DNA of 33,601 nucleotides from Pseudomonadota bacterium. GTDB lineage: Bacteria; Pseudomonadota; Alphaproteobacteria; Sphingomonadales; Sphingomonadaceae. Each line of letters starts with the position of its first letter. The stretch's first letter is position 1. The notes under the pieces are model-generated. The model did not search any database and was not told the origin of the DNA. It was given only the letters and a program-made list of their open reading frames with translations. Below, piece by piece: positions 22,464 through 29,233 of this stretch. The stretch is from contig JAFAEZ010000217.1 in NCBI GenBank assembly GCA_023423775.1, forward strand, positions 1-33,601, written 5' to 3'. A program made the position numbers and the translations under genes.

Positions 22464-24296
22464 ATGACGCTTCGTACCAAATTACTGTCGGCCATCCTGT
22501 TCCTGACCGTCGCCATGGTGACGATCTCGGCCGCCGCTTTCTATTCGTCCGACCAGAGCGGCGATGCGCTGTCGGACCTGCTCGATAATCGCGTGAAGCC
22601 GCTGCAGAGCCTGAAGGAGGTCGCCGACCTCTATAACGAGGGCATCGTCAATACCGGCCACCGCGTCCGCAACGACAATATCACCATCGCCGAAGGTGCC
22701 ACCATGGTCCGCGAGAGCCGTCAGGCAATTGCGGGGCACTGGAACGACTATCGCGCCACCAATCCGGAGGGCGAGGAAGCGGCATTGGCAGCCGAACTCG
22801 AGCGTCTGATGACTCGCGCCGCCAAGGACGTCGAGATTCTCCAGGGCATCATGGAGCGCGGCGACCGCGCCGGGCTCGATGGCTGGGAGACCGAAACCTA
22901 CGAAGCCGTCGCGCCGATCGCCGAAGCGATCGACAAGCTCGTCGAGATGCAGATTCAGAACGCCAGCGCCGATACCGACGCCGCGATCAAGAACGCCCAG
23001 TTCATGTTCATCCTGATGCTGGTGCTGGCCGCGGCCGGCCTCGCCGCAGCGTTCGCCGCCTTCCTGGTCGTGACCCGCGGCGTGGTCCGCCCGATCAAGG
23101 GCCTGGGCACGACGATCCACGGCTTGGCGCGCGAGAATAGCGACGCTGCCGTCCCGCACACCGAGCAGAAGGACGAGATCGGCGACATCGCCCGCGCGGT
23201 CGACGCCTTCCGCGGCTCGGTCGTCGAGAAGGAGCGGCAGCGCGCCCCCCAGGCGGCCGCGATCCAGGAGCGGGTCACCACCGCGCTCGCCGACGGCCTG
23301 GCTGCGCTCGCCGGGGGCGACCTCACCTACAATCTCGACGTCGCCTTCCCGCCCGAATTCCAGAAGCTGAAGGACGACTTCAACGCCGCCGTCGGCGAGC
23401 TGCGCACGGCGATGGGCTCGATCGCCCGTGCCACCGCCAACATCCATGGCGGCTCGGGCGAGATCAGCCAGGCTTCCGACGATCTGTCGCGGCGCACCGA
23501 GCAGCAGGCGGCCTCGCTCGAGGAGACGGCAGCGGCGATGACCGAAATCACCGCGACCGTGCAGAACAGCGCGATCGGGGCGAACGAGGCCAACAAGCTG
23601 GTCGCCGCCACCCAAGCCGACGCCCAGCAGAGCAGCAAGGTCGTCGCTGCCGCGGTCGAGGCGATGGCGGGGATCGAGAAGAGCTCGCAGCAGATCACCC
23701 AGATCATCACGGTCATCGAGAAGATCGCGTTCCAGACCAACCTGCTCGCGCTCAACGCCTCGGTCGAGGCGGCGCATGCCGGCGAGGCGGGCCGCGCCTT
23801 TGCGGTCGTCGCCAACGAGGTCCGCGCGCTCGCCCAGCGTTCGGCCGACGCCGCCCAAGAGATCGGCCAGCTGATCTCGACCAGCAGCGCCCAGGTCGAC
23901 AGCGGCGTCAAGCTGGTGGGTGATGCCGGCAACGCGCTGGAGCGCATCATCGGTTCGGTCGACGAGATCAGCGGGCTGGTGTCGCAGATCGCGATGGCCG
24001 CCGACCAGCAGTCGTCGGCCTTGGCCCAGGTCAACACGGCGGTCACCGAGATGGACAAGGTGACGCAGCAGAACGCGGCGATGGTCGAGGAAAGCACGGC
24101 AGCCGCGCGCAGTCTCGCCGACGAGGCGACGGGCCTCAGCAATCTGGTCGGGCGTTTCCAGACCGGCCAGGAAGCCGCTCCGGTGCGCGCCGTGGCACGC
24201 CCCAAGCCGGCGCCGCGTCCGGTCGCGCGCGGGAACACGGCGCTGAAGCTTCAGTCCAACCTCGCCGAGGCGGTGGACGACTGGAACGAATTCTGA
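22464..24296 (+). CDS. Methyl-accepting chemotaxis protein (second of pair)
   Basis: Chemoreceptor of 610 residues. Membrane helices near 8-28 and 175-200 flank a helical periplasmic domain (QSGDALSDLLDNRVKPLQSLKEVADLYNEGIV) of the four-helix-bundle type. HAMP (GVVRPIKGLGTTIHGLARE) and a second HAMP-like stretch follow, then a signalling domain almost identical to that of the preceding receptor, including the tip IEKIAFQTNLLALNASVEAAHAGEAG and the DDWNEF tail. The ATG at 22464 is preferred over an in-frame ATG 13 codons upstream because GGAG lies 8 bases before it and the membrane helix starts at once. It has its own CCTATAAT box and terminator, so it is expressed separately from its neighbour. 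Confidence 0.93.
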   Translation: MTLRTKLLSAILFLTVAMVTISAAAFYSSDQSGDALSDLLDNRVKPLQSLKEVADLYNEGIVNTGHRVRNDNITIAEGATMVRESRQAIAGHWNDYRATNPEGEEAALAAELERLMTRAAKDVEILQGIMERGDRAGLDGWETETYEAVAPIAEAIDKLVEMQIQNASADTDAAIKNAQFMFILMLVLAAAGLAAAFAAFLVVTRGVVRPIKGLGTTIHGLARENSDAAVPHTEQKDEIGDIARAVDAFRGSVVEKERQRAPQAAAIQERVTTALADGLAALAGGDLTYNLDVAFPPEFQKLKDDFNAAVGELRTAMGSIARATANIHGGSGEISQASDDLSRRTEQQAASLEETAAAMTEITATVQNSAIGANEANKLVAATQADAQQSSKVVAAAVEAMAGIEKSSQQITQIITVIEKIAFQTNLLALNASVEAAHAGEAGRAFAVVANEVRALAQRSADAAQEIGQLISTSSAQVDSGVKLVGDAGNALERIIGSVDEISGLVSQIAMAADQQSSALAQVNTAVTEMDKVTQQNAAMVEESTAAARSLADEATGLSNLVGRFQTGQEAAPVRAVARPKPAPRPVARGNTALKLQSNLAEAVDDWNEF

Positions 24297-24312
24297 TCGG
24301 CTGACCAACAAA

Positions 24313-24344
24313 AGGCCGGCGGCGTCGCGAGACTCCGCCGGCCT
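24313..24344 (+). terminator. Terminator after second chemoreceptor gene
   Basis: AGGCCGGCGG (24313-24322) pairs with CCGCCGGCCT (24335-24344), with GTC/GAC extending the stem around a GCGA loop and a T-rich end (CTCTCTGTGTG). The A-run on the other side could also serve the end of fliX on the minus strand. Confidence 0.85.
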
Positions 24345-24385
24345 CTCTGTGTGTGGAGCAGCGGCGCGGCCTGCGCGCCGCGCGA

Positions 24386-24784
24386 TCAGTCCTCGCGTTC
24401 CTGCTTGGCGAGCTCGATCAGGGCGCGCAATTCGATGTCGCTCACCAGGCGGGCGAGCTCGGGATCGGCCGGCGGTGCGATGCCGCGCGACCAGGCGGCG
24501 ACGGCGCGGAGCTTGTCGACGGTGGGGCGACCCTCGGTCATGTCCTTGTCGAGCTGTTCCAAGGCGTCGAGGCCGCGCTCGGCCTGCTCGGCCATGCGGC
24601 GGCGGCGCTCGACCTCGTCGTCGGCGGCGGCAAGCGCCACCAGCATCGACACTGAGGTTGCGGGCTGGACCGGATTGCCGGCGGGCCTCGCCGGGGCTTC
24701 GCCGGTGACGGTGAAGACGCCCGACTTGGAGCGGGTCGCCGACAGGTCGCGCGGCTGGATGGGCGGAACGCCGGAGATGCGCAC
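24386..24784 (-). CDS. fliX: Flagellar assembly regulator FliX
   Basis: FliX of 132 residues, an alphaproteobacterial protein. In Caulobacter it couples early basal-body assembly to activation of the transcription factor FlbD. Family features are the start MRISGVPPIQ, a Ser/Pro-rich variable part, and the helical C-terminal part with RRRRMAEQAERGLDALEQLDKDM, LARLVSDIELRALIELAKQE. The start is GTG with AGGAG 6 bases upstream. It diverges from flgI, the same arrangement as in Caulobacter. No flbD or sigma-54 gene is in the window. A short dyad lies between the two divergent genes. Confidence 0.9.
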   Translation of the reverse strand: MRISGVPPIQPRDLSATRSKSGVFTVTGEAPARPAGNPVQPATSVSMLVALAAADDEVERRRRMAEQAERGLDALEQLDKDMTEGRPTVDKLRAVAAWSRGIAPPADPELARLVSDIELRALIELAKQERED

Positions 24785-24804
24785 GGAATTCTCCTGTCGA
24801 CTTC

Positions 24805-24818
24805 GGGAAAGTGTTCCC
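24805..24818. promoter_or_regulatory. Dyad in the fliX-flgI divergent promoter region
   Basis: GGGAA (24805-24809) and TTCCC (24814-24818) form a perfect inverted repeat with a 4-base spacer, centred about 58 bases before flgI and 28 before fliX. It could be an operator for a dimeric regulator acting on both genes. It sits next to the CCTATAAG box. Confidence 0.4.
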
Positions 24819-24825
24819 TCCTTAT

Positions 24826-24833
24826 CCTATAAG
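24826..24833 (+). promoter_or_regulatory. CCTATAAG box upstream of flgI
   Basis: TATCCTATAAGAAG lies 36 bases before the flgI ATG, matching the placement of the same box before the first chemoreceptor gene and motA. Confidence 0.5.
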
Positions 24834-24869
24834 AAGAAGGCTGCCAATTTTCCACCAGCCCGGGTGATC

Positions 24870-25973
24870 ATGCGCTCTTCCCATCTTCTTTCCGCCTGCC
24901 TGTTCGCGTTCGCCGCTTGGGCCCTGCCCGCGGCCGCGGAAGCCGCACCCCGGATCAAGGACATCGTCGACGTCGAGAATGTCCGCGCCAACCAATTGGT
25001 CGGATACGGCCTCGTCGTCGGCCTTGCCGGCACCGGCGACCGCATCCGTAACGCGCCGTTCACCGAGGAATCGATGAAGGGTATGCTCGAGCGGATGGGC
25101 GTCAGCGTCGAAGGCACGCAGATGCGCACCGAGAATGTCGCCGCGGTGTCGGTGACCGCGACCATGCCGCCGTTCGCGCGCGCTGGATCGCAGATCGACG
25201 TCCAGGTCTCCGCGATCGGCGACGCCAAGAGCCTGCAGGGCGGGACCCTGATCGTGTCGACTTTGCGCGCGCTCGACGGCGAGATCTATGCGGTCGCGCA
25301 GGGACCAGTCGCGGTGTCCGGCTTCAAGGCGCAGGGCGCCGGAGCGAGCGTGACCCGCGGCGTGACCACCTCCGGCCGCATTGCCGGCGGCGCGATCATC
25401 GAGCGCGAGGTGCCGTTCGCCTTCAATTCGGCGTCGAGCCTGAAGCTCGCGCTCAAGAACCCCGATTTCACCACCGCGCGGCGGATCGCCGAGACGATCA
25501 ACCGGGAGGTGCCCGGCGCGGCCGAGATCCTCGATCCGGCGACGGTCCAGATCACGCCGCGAGGCGGTTCCGTGGTCGACCTGATGTCACGCGTCGAAAA
25601 TCTCGAAGTGACGGTCGACCAGCCCGCCCGGATCGTCATCAACGAAGCCTCGGGCACGGTGGTGATGGGCAAGGACGTGCGGATCAGCCCGGTGGCGATC
25701 GCCCAGGGCGGCCTCACGATCAGCGTCTCGGAGACCCCGGTCGCTTCGCAGCCGGCCCCGCTTTCGGACGGCCAGACGGTGGTGCTGCCGCGAACCGCGA
25801 TCGAGGTCGACGACGGCGGCGGCGCTTCGCTGGCGATGGTCGGCGGCGGCTCCTCGCTGAGTTCGCTGGTGAGCGGCCTCAACGCGCTCGGCGTCAGCCC
25901 CCGCGACCTCATCACCATATTGCAGGCGCTCAAGACCGCCGGCGCGCTCCAGGCCGAAATCGAGGTCCAGTGA
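24870..25973 (+). CDS. flgI: Flagellar P-ring protein FlgI
   Basis: Periplasmic P-ring protein of 367 residues, which forms the peptidoglycan-layer bushing around the rod. A signal peptide (LLSACLFAFAAWALPAAAEA) is followed by the FlgI hallmark RIKDIVDVENVRANQLVGYGLVVGLAGTGD, then MLERMGVSVEG, NVAAVSVTATMPPFARAGSQIDVQVSAIGDAKSLQGGTLIVSTLRALDGEIYAVAQGP, and at the end LVSGLNALGVSPRDLITILQALKTAGALQAEIEVQ. The frame is open for 173 codons upstream across fliX, but the ATG at 24870 starts exactly at the signal peptide; a GTG two codons earlier is the only close alternative. The stop overlaps the next start (TGATG). Confidence 0.96.
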   Translation: MRSSHLLSACLFAFAAWALPAAAEAAPRIKDIVDVENVRANQLVGYGLVVGLAGTGDRIRNAPFTEESMKGMLERMGVSVEGTQMRTENVAAVSVTATMPPFARAGSQIDVQVSAIGDAKSLQGGTLIVSTLRALDGEIYAVAQGPVAVSGFKAQGAGASVTRGVTTSGRIAGGAIIEREVPFAFNSASSLKLALKNPDFTTARRIAETINREVPGAAEILDPATVQITPRGGSVVDLMSRVENLEVTVDQPARIVINEASGTVVMGKDVRISPVAIAQGGLTISVSETPVASQPAPLSDGQTVVLPRTAIEVDDGGGASLAMVGGGSSLSSLVSGLNALGVSPRDLITILQALKTAGALQAEIEVQ

Positions 25974-26281
25974 TGAACGATATCGGCCAGACCCCGATGG
26001 CGCCGGTGCAGCCGCGGACCCCGGTGCCGCAGCGCGAGAGCGCCGCGCAGGCGACGGCGCGCGAATTCGAGGCGGTGTTCCTCGGCCAGATGACCAAGAT
26101 CATGATGGAGACGGTCGAGATCGGCGACGAATTTTCGGGCGGTCACGGCGAGGAGATGTTCCGCGGCGTGCTTGCGGAGAAACTGGGCGCCGAGATGGCG
26201 CGGGGCGGCGGCGTCGGCATCGCACCCGCGGTCATGGAGCAGATCATCAAGATGCAGGGAGGGAATGGCAATGGTCAGTGA
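25973..26281 (+). CDS. flgJ: Rod-binding protein, FlgJ N-terminal domain only
   Basis: Protein of 102 residues corresponding to the N-terminal rod-binding domain of FlgJ, without the C-terminal muramidase domain of enterobacterial FlgJ. The core is REFEAVFLGQMTKIMMETVEIGDEFSGGHGEEMFRGVLAEKLGAEMARGGGVGIAPAVMEQIIKMQ. Family knowledge: it caps the growing rod, and in alphaproteobacteria a separate hydrolase usually opens the peptidoglycan. In Caulobacter the equivalent gene after flgI is called cheL. The ATG overlaps the flgI stop; a GTG one codon earlier is the alternative. It overlaps the next gene by 11 bases. Confidence 0.88.
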   Translation: MNDIGQTPMAPVQPRTPVPQRESAAQATAREFEAVFLGQMTKIMMETVEIGDEFSGGHGEEMFRGVLAEKLGAEMARGGGVGIAPAVMEQIIKMQGGNGNGQ

Positions 26282-26693
26282 ACTCGTCGACACGATCCAG
26301 TCGCTGATCGCGATCATGCGCGAGGAGACCGAGGCGCTGGAAACGCGCGGCCGCGCGCCGACGCTGACCGAGCTTGCCGCCGCGAAGGCCCGGCTGGTCG
26401 GCATCCTCGAGGCCAAATCGGCCGAGTTCACCCGCGCCCATCCCGATTGGGTCGAAACGCTGGAGCCCGAAGCCAAGGACGCGCTGCTGGCCGCGCTGGC
26501 CGAGCTCAAGGAAGTCTCCGAACCCAATGCGCGCGTCCTCTCGCGCCATATCGAACTTTCTCTCGAGATGATGGCGGCGGTCGCAGCCGAGGCCAAGCGG
26601 CTGAGCGGCACGCGTCATGCCACTTACGGCGCGGGCGGCAGCGTCCAGCGCAAGGAGCTGGCGACGCCGATCTCGATCAACTCGCGTTACTGA
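26271..26693 (+). CDS. FlgN/FlbY-like flagellar chaperone
   Basis: All-helical protein of 140 residues with the character of FlgN-type export chaperones: an N-terminal heptad region (LVDTIQSLIAIMREETEALE), a long middle helix and RVLSRHIELSLEMMAAVAAEAKRLS near the end, closing with SVQRKELATPISINSRY. The final segment, with a short conserved polar motif, is common in FlgN-like proteins of alphaproteobacteria. In Caulobacter the gene at this position (flgI-cheL-flbY) has the same character. FlgN chaperones the hook-filament junction proteins FlgK and FlgL. The ATG at 26271 is chosen because GGGAGGG lies 7 bases upstream; an ATG at 26265 is too close to it. It is the last gene of the operon. 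Confidence 0.75.
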   Translation: MVSELVDTIQSLIAIMREETEALETRGRAPTLTELAAAKARLVGILEAKSAEFTRAHPDWVETLEPEAKDALLAALAELKEVSEPNARVLSRHIELSLEMMAAVAAEAKRLSGTRHATYGAGGSVQRKELATPISINSRY

Positions 26694-26989
26694 TCGACGG
26701 GGGTATCGACGCGCACTTTGCGCAGGCGACGTCGGCGGAACAAGGCGACGATCGTGAGCAGGGCGATCGCGCCCAGCAAGGCGACGACCAGACTCATCGG
26801 ATCGAAACGGTTCTCGAGCAGGTTGCCGCCGCCCATCACCGGGCCGAGCACGAAGCCGCCGAGGAAGGCGCCGAACAGGCCAATGACAACGTTGGCCACT
26901 ACGCCCCGCTGGCGGTCGTTGCGCATGATGGGACTGGCGATCCAGCCGATGATCCCGCCGACCGTCAGAGCAAGCAACAGATTGAGCAT
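26687..26989 (-). CDS. GlsB/YeaQ/YmgE-family stress membrane protein
   Basis: Small membrane protein of 100 residues with three hydrophobic helices. The family signature is clear in LLLALTVGGIIGWIASPIM, RGVVANVVIGLFGAFLGGFVLGPVMGGG and SLVVALLGAIALLTIVALFRRRRLRK. The family was once called transglycosylase-associated and is linked to general stress responses; its molecular function is unknown. GGAGA precedes the ATG. Its 3' end overlaps that of the FlgN-like gene by 7 bases (convergent). The 138-base gap to the next gene holds divergent promoter regions and a small AAGCC/GGCTT hairpin (27022-27035). Confidence 0.88.
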   Translation of the reverse strand: MLNLLLALTVGGIIGWIASPIMRNDRQRGVVANVVIGLFGAFLGGFVLGPVMGGGNLLENRFDPMSLVVALLGAIALLTIVALFRRRRLRKVRVDTPVDQ

Positions 26990-27127
26990 GAATTCTCCGC
27001 GTCGTGCGCCCCGAAAGGTCGAAGCCTAGCGGCTTTGCCGGGCGCGGTGAAGCGGCAGAGGCCCGCGGCGTCTGGTCCGTATCCAAGGCAGTCGCTATGC
27101 CTTGCGAAAAAGGACGGGGAGCGACGC

Positions 27128-28075
27128 ATGCGTAAATTGATGGCCGTTTCATTGCTGGGGCTGCTGGCAGCCTGCAACCAAGCGACGGGGCAGGCGGCCG
27201 ATGCCGACGCCTCCGCGCGCTACACCTTCTGGCGGCCCGCCCCGGTCAAGGACGCGACGGAGCCTGCCGACGTGGTGAAGGGTGCGCCGGCCGAGGCATG
27301 GCGGGCGATCGACCCGGAGAACCTGCTGATCCTCGACCTTGCTGACGGCGGCCGCGTGGCGATCGAACTGGCGGCCGATTTCGCCCCCGTGCATGTCGCC
27401 AACATCCGCGCCTTCGCCCGGGCCGGCTATTGGAACGGCGCCGCCGTCTATCGTGTGCAGGACAATTATGTCGCACAATGGGGCGTCAACGAAAGCGACA
27501 AGCCGTTGCCGCAGGGCGTGACCGCCAAGCCGCCGGCCGAATATGAGCGCCCGCTCGAGGGCATGAACGTTCGGCCGCTCGGCTTTCCCGACAGTTACGC
27601 GCCGATGGTGGGGCACGCGGCCAGCTGGCCGGTCGCTTACGATCCCGAGAGCGGCAAGGCCTGGCTCACCCATTGCTATGGGATGGTGGGCGCCGGGCGC
27701 GAACTCTCGCCGGACACCGGCACCGGCGGCGAACTGTATGCCGTGATCGGCCATGCGCCGCGCCATCTCGACCGCAACATCGCCACCGTCGGCCGCGTCG
27801 TCGACGGCATCGACCGCCTCTCGGCCCGGCCGCGCGGCACCGAAGCGCTCGGCTTCTACAAGGATCGGGCGCAGGACATCCGCATCGCCCGCGTGATGCT
27901 GGCCGCCGATATGCCCGCCGCTATGCGGCCGGGCTACGAGGTGCTGCGCTCGGACCACGCAGCGTTCGGCTCCTATGTCACCGGCCGCGCCAATCGCGGG
28001 GGCGACTTTTTCGACCGCCCCGCGGGCGGCGTCGACATCTGCAACGCCCCAGTGCCGGTTCGGCGCAAGCCTTAA
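27128..28075 (+). CDS. Cyclophilin-type peptidyl-prolyl isomerase lipoprotein
   Basis: Envelope-located cyclophilin of 315 residues. The N-terminus is a lipoprotein signal with lipobox LLAAC (Cys at residue 16). The cyclophilin domain (about 60-250) keeps NIRAFARAGYWNGAAVYRVQDNYVAQWG, equivalent to the CypA catalytic stretch with Arg and Gln in place but Tyr and Val where CypA has Phe60 and Met61. HLDRNIATVGRVVDGID corresponds to the HLDGKHVVFGKV block. An insertion of about 60 residues (ESDKPLPQGV to SGKAWLT) lies between these, longer than in compact cyclophilins. Activity is likely but weaker or more selective binding is possible. The start is supported by GGGGAG 7 bases upstream. The frame is open far upstream, but that part is antisense to GlsB. 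Confidence 0.88.
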   Translation: MRKLMAVSLLGLLAACNQATGQAADADASARYTFWRPAPVKDATEPADVVKGAPAEAWRAIDPENLLILDLADGGRVAIELAADFAPVHVANIRAFARAGYWNGAAVYRVQDNYVAQWGVNESDKPLPQGVTAKPPAEYERPLEGMNVRPLGFPDSYAPMVGHAASWPVAYDPESGKAWLTHCYGMVGAGRELSPDTGTGGELYAVIGHAPRHLDRNIATVGRVVDGIDRLSARPRGTEALGFYKDRAQDIRIARVMLAADMPAAMRPGYEVLRSDHAAFGSYVTGRANRGGDFFDRPAGGVDICNAPVPVRRKP

Positions 28076-28578
28076 AGAAGTAGCATCTCGTCGCCGCGGA
28101 TGGTGACCGTACCGATGCGGGCAAGGAAGCTCTGGCCCATCAGCGACACGGGCAGTCCGTCCTCGGCGACCATGGCCGGGACGTTATTGGCGCTGAGCGG
28201 GCCCAGGGCGACGCGGCCGAGCGTCGTCGGCATCAGCCGCACCGTGCCGCCCGCGCCTTGGCCGGTCGCGCTGAAATCGCCGAGCGCAATGCCGGCGCGC
28301 TGAGCGTCGGCGCGGGTCAGGACGAGGCCGCTGGCGCCGGTATCGACCAGCAGGCGGAGCCGCGCGCCGTTGACCTGGGCGTCGGCATAGAAATGACCGT
28401 CGGGCGCGCGGCGCAAGATCGTGCCGGCCATGCCGTTGCCTACCGGCGCCGGATTGGGATGGACCGCTGGTGTCAATTCCTCGGCGGCGGGCTCGGGCGG
28501 CAGTTCCGCCCGGGGACCGAACAGCGCGGCGGCGATCAGTAACGCCCCACTCATGACCCAGAAGCCGTGGCCTGCCAT
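28072..28578 (-). CDS. Retropepsin-like aspartic protease, membrane-anchored
   Basis: Protein of 168 residues with an N-terminal membrane anchor (FWVMSGALLIAAALFG), a Pro/Glu-rich spacer and a single retropepsin-type domain. The active-site motif is LLVDTGASGLVLT, and the later strand carries MGQSFLARIGTVTIRGDEMLLL, typical of the bacterial clan AA family found in alphaproteobacteria. A single-domain protease of this kind must dimerise to form one active site. The substrate is unknown. It ends 4 bases inside the cyclophilin gene (convergent). Confidence 0.88.
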   Translation of the reverse strand: MAGHGFWVMSGALLIAAALFGPRAELPPEPAAEELTPAVHPNPAPVGNGMAGTILRRAPDGHFYADAQVNGARLRLLVDTGASGLVLTRADAQRAGIALGDFSATGQGAGGTVRLMPTTLGRVALGPLSANNVPAMVAEDGLPVSLMGQSFLARIGTVTIRGDEMLLL

Positions 28579-28620
28579 GGCGGCAAGCCTAGGGTACCAG
28601 CTCTAAGAGAGGGTTAAGGT

Positions 28621-28666
28621 GCGCGCGCCGGCCCGTCTGAGAGGGGGGACAAGGGCTGGCGCGCGC
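28621..28666 (-). terminator. Large hairpin after the zinc-ribbon gene
   Basis: GCGCGCGCCGGCCC (28621-28634) pairs with GGGCTGGCGCGCGC (28653-28666) over 14 pairs including one G-T, around an 18-base loop whose ends (GTC/GAC) extend the helix. It lies 36 bases past the zinc-ribbon stop codon and 43 bases before the retropepsin start on the same strand. It is likely a terminator or 3' protector, without a T-run. Confidence 0.6.
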
Positions 28667-28701
28667 GTGCGGCCTCGGCCGCAACCGGTGGAAGGGCCGC
28701 G

Positions 28702-28971
28702 TCAGGCGGCGTAGGCATGCTCGGGACGGCCGTAGATCGGCCGGCGGATGGTCCGCACGATCTGCCCGCCGGCCACCAGGGGGGCGTTTTCCAGCGGAAG
28801 CGCGGTCGTGCAGAAGGCGCATTCGGCCATCGTGCGGCCGATATACCAATGGGTGTGGCCACAGCCCGGGCAGTGGTTGGTCTCATGCTCGCGGTACACG
28901 ATGTGATACCCACGCATACTTGCCTGGGGGATGACGCAACCGCCGCGGGCTTCCAGAATACTCGTCGCCAT
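28702..28971 (-). CDS. Small zinc-ribbon protein of unknown function
   Basis: Protein of 89 residues. I do not recognise a named family. It has two CxxC pairs, in NHCPGCGHTHWYIGR and AECAFC, spaced as a treble-clef or zinc-ribbon fold, with nearby His residues. The C-terminal part (LPLENAPLVAGGQIVRTIRRPIYGRPEHAYAA) is basic and strand-like. There is no signal peptide or membrane segment. The chosen ATG has AAGGAG 6 bases upstream; an in-frame ATG 7 codons earlier lacks such a site. Monocistronic, followed by a large hairpin. It might bind nucleic acid or a partner protein; no function is proposed. Confidence 0.75.
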   Translation of the reverse strand: MATSILEARGGCVIPQASMRGYHIVYREHETNHCPGCGHTHWYIGRTMAECAFCTTALPLENAPLVAGGQIVRTIRRPIYGRPEHAYAA

Positions 28972-29194
28972 GAGTGGCTCCTTGTCAAACAACTTGGAGG
29001 CTCAACGTGCGATGTTTCCGAACGGTTTCATGGCTTTGGGATGAACAGGTCCGGCGCGGACCGATCCGCCACCTTGGCAGGCGCCCTGTTAACCGCGCAA
29101 AGCGGCGGCGACGGGCCGTTTTGAGCACGGGACGAACCGAAAAGCCACAGCGCCCAAAATATTTTGTTAACCTGCGTTTCGAACCGGAACGCAG

Positions 29195-29226
29195 CTGCGC
29201 GACCCCACCGGAGCAGGGTCGCGCAG
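29195..29226 (-). terminator. Hairpin after acnA
   Basis: CTGCGCGACCC (29195-29205) pairs perfectly with GGGTCGCGCAG (29216-29226) around a 10-base loop, 7 bases past the acnA stop on the minus strand. No T-run follows, so it may need Rho or act as a 3' stabiliser. The rest of 28972-29233 is the gene-free region upstream of the zinc-ribbon gene; I see no other clear signal in it. Confidence 0.65.
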
Positions 29227-29233
29227 GCCGGGT

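Noticed and set aside
18364..24311. Long minus-strand frames opposite fliR-flhB and both chemoreceptor genes
   Set aside because: Same mirror-frame effect; they repeat where the receptor genes repeat, and none has a recognisable domain.
26447..27127. Upstream extension of the cyclophilin lipoprotein frame
   Set aside because: The extension overlaps the FlgN-like gene and is antisense to the GlsB-type gene; the ATG at 27128 has a good ribosome-binding site and begins a clear lipoprotein signal.
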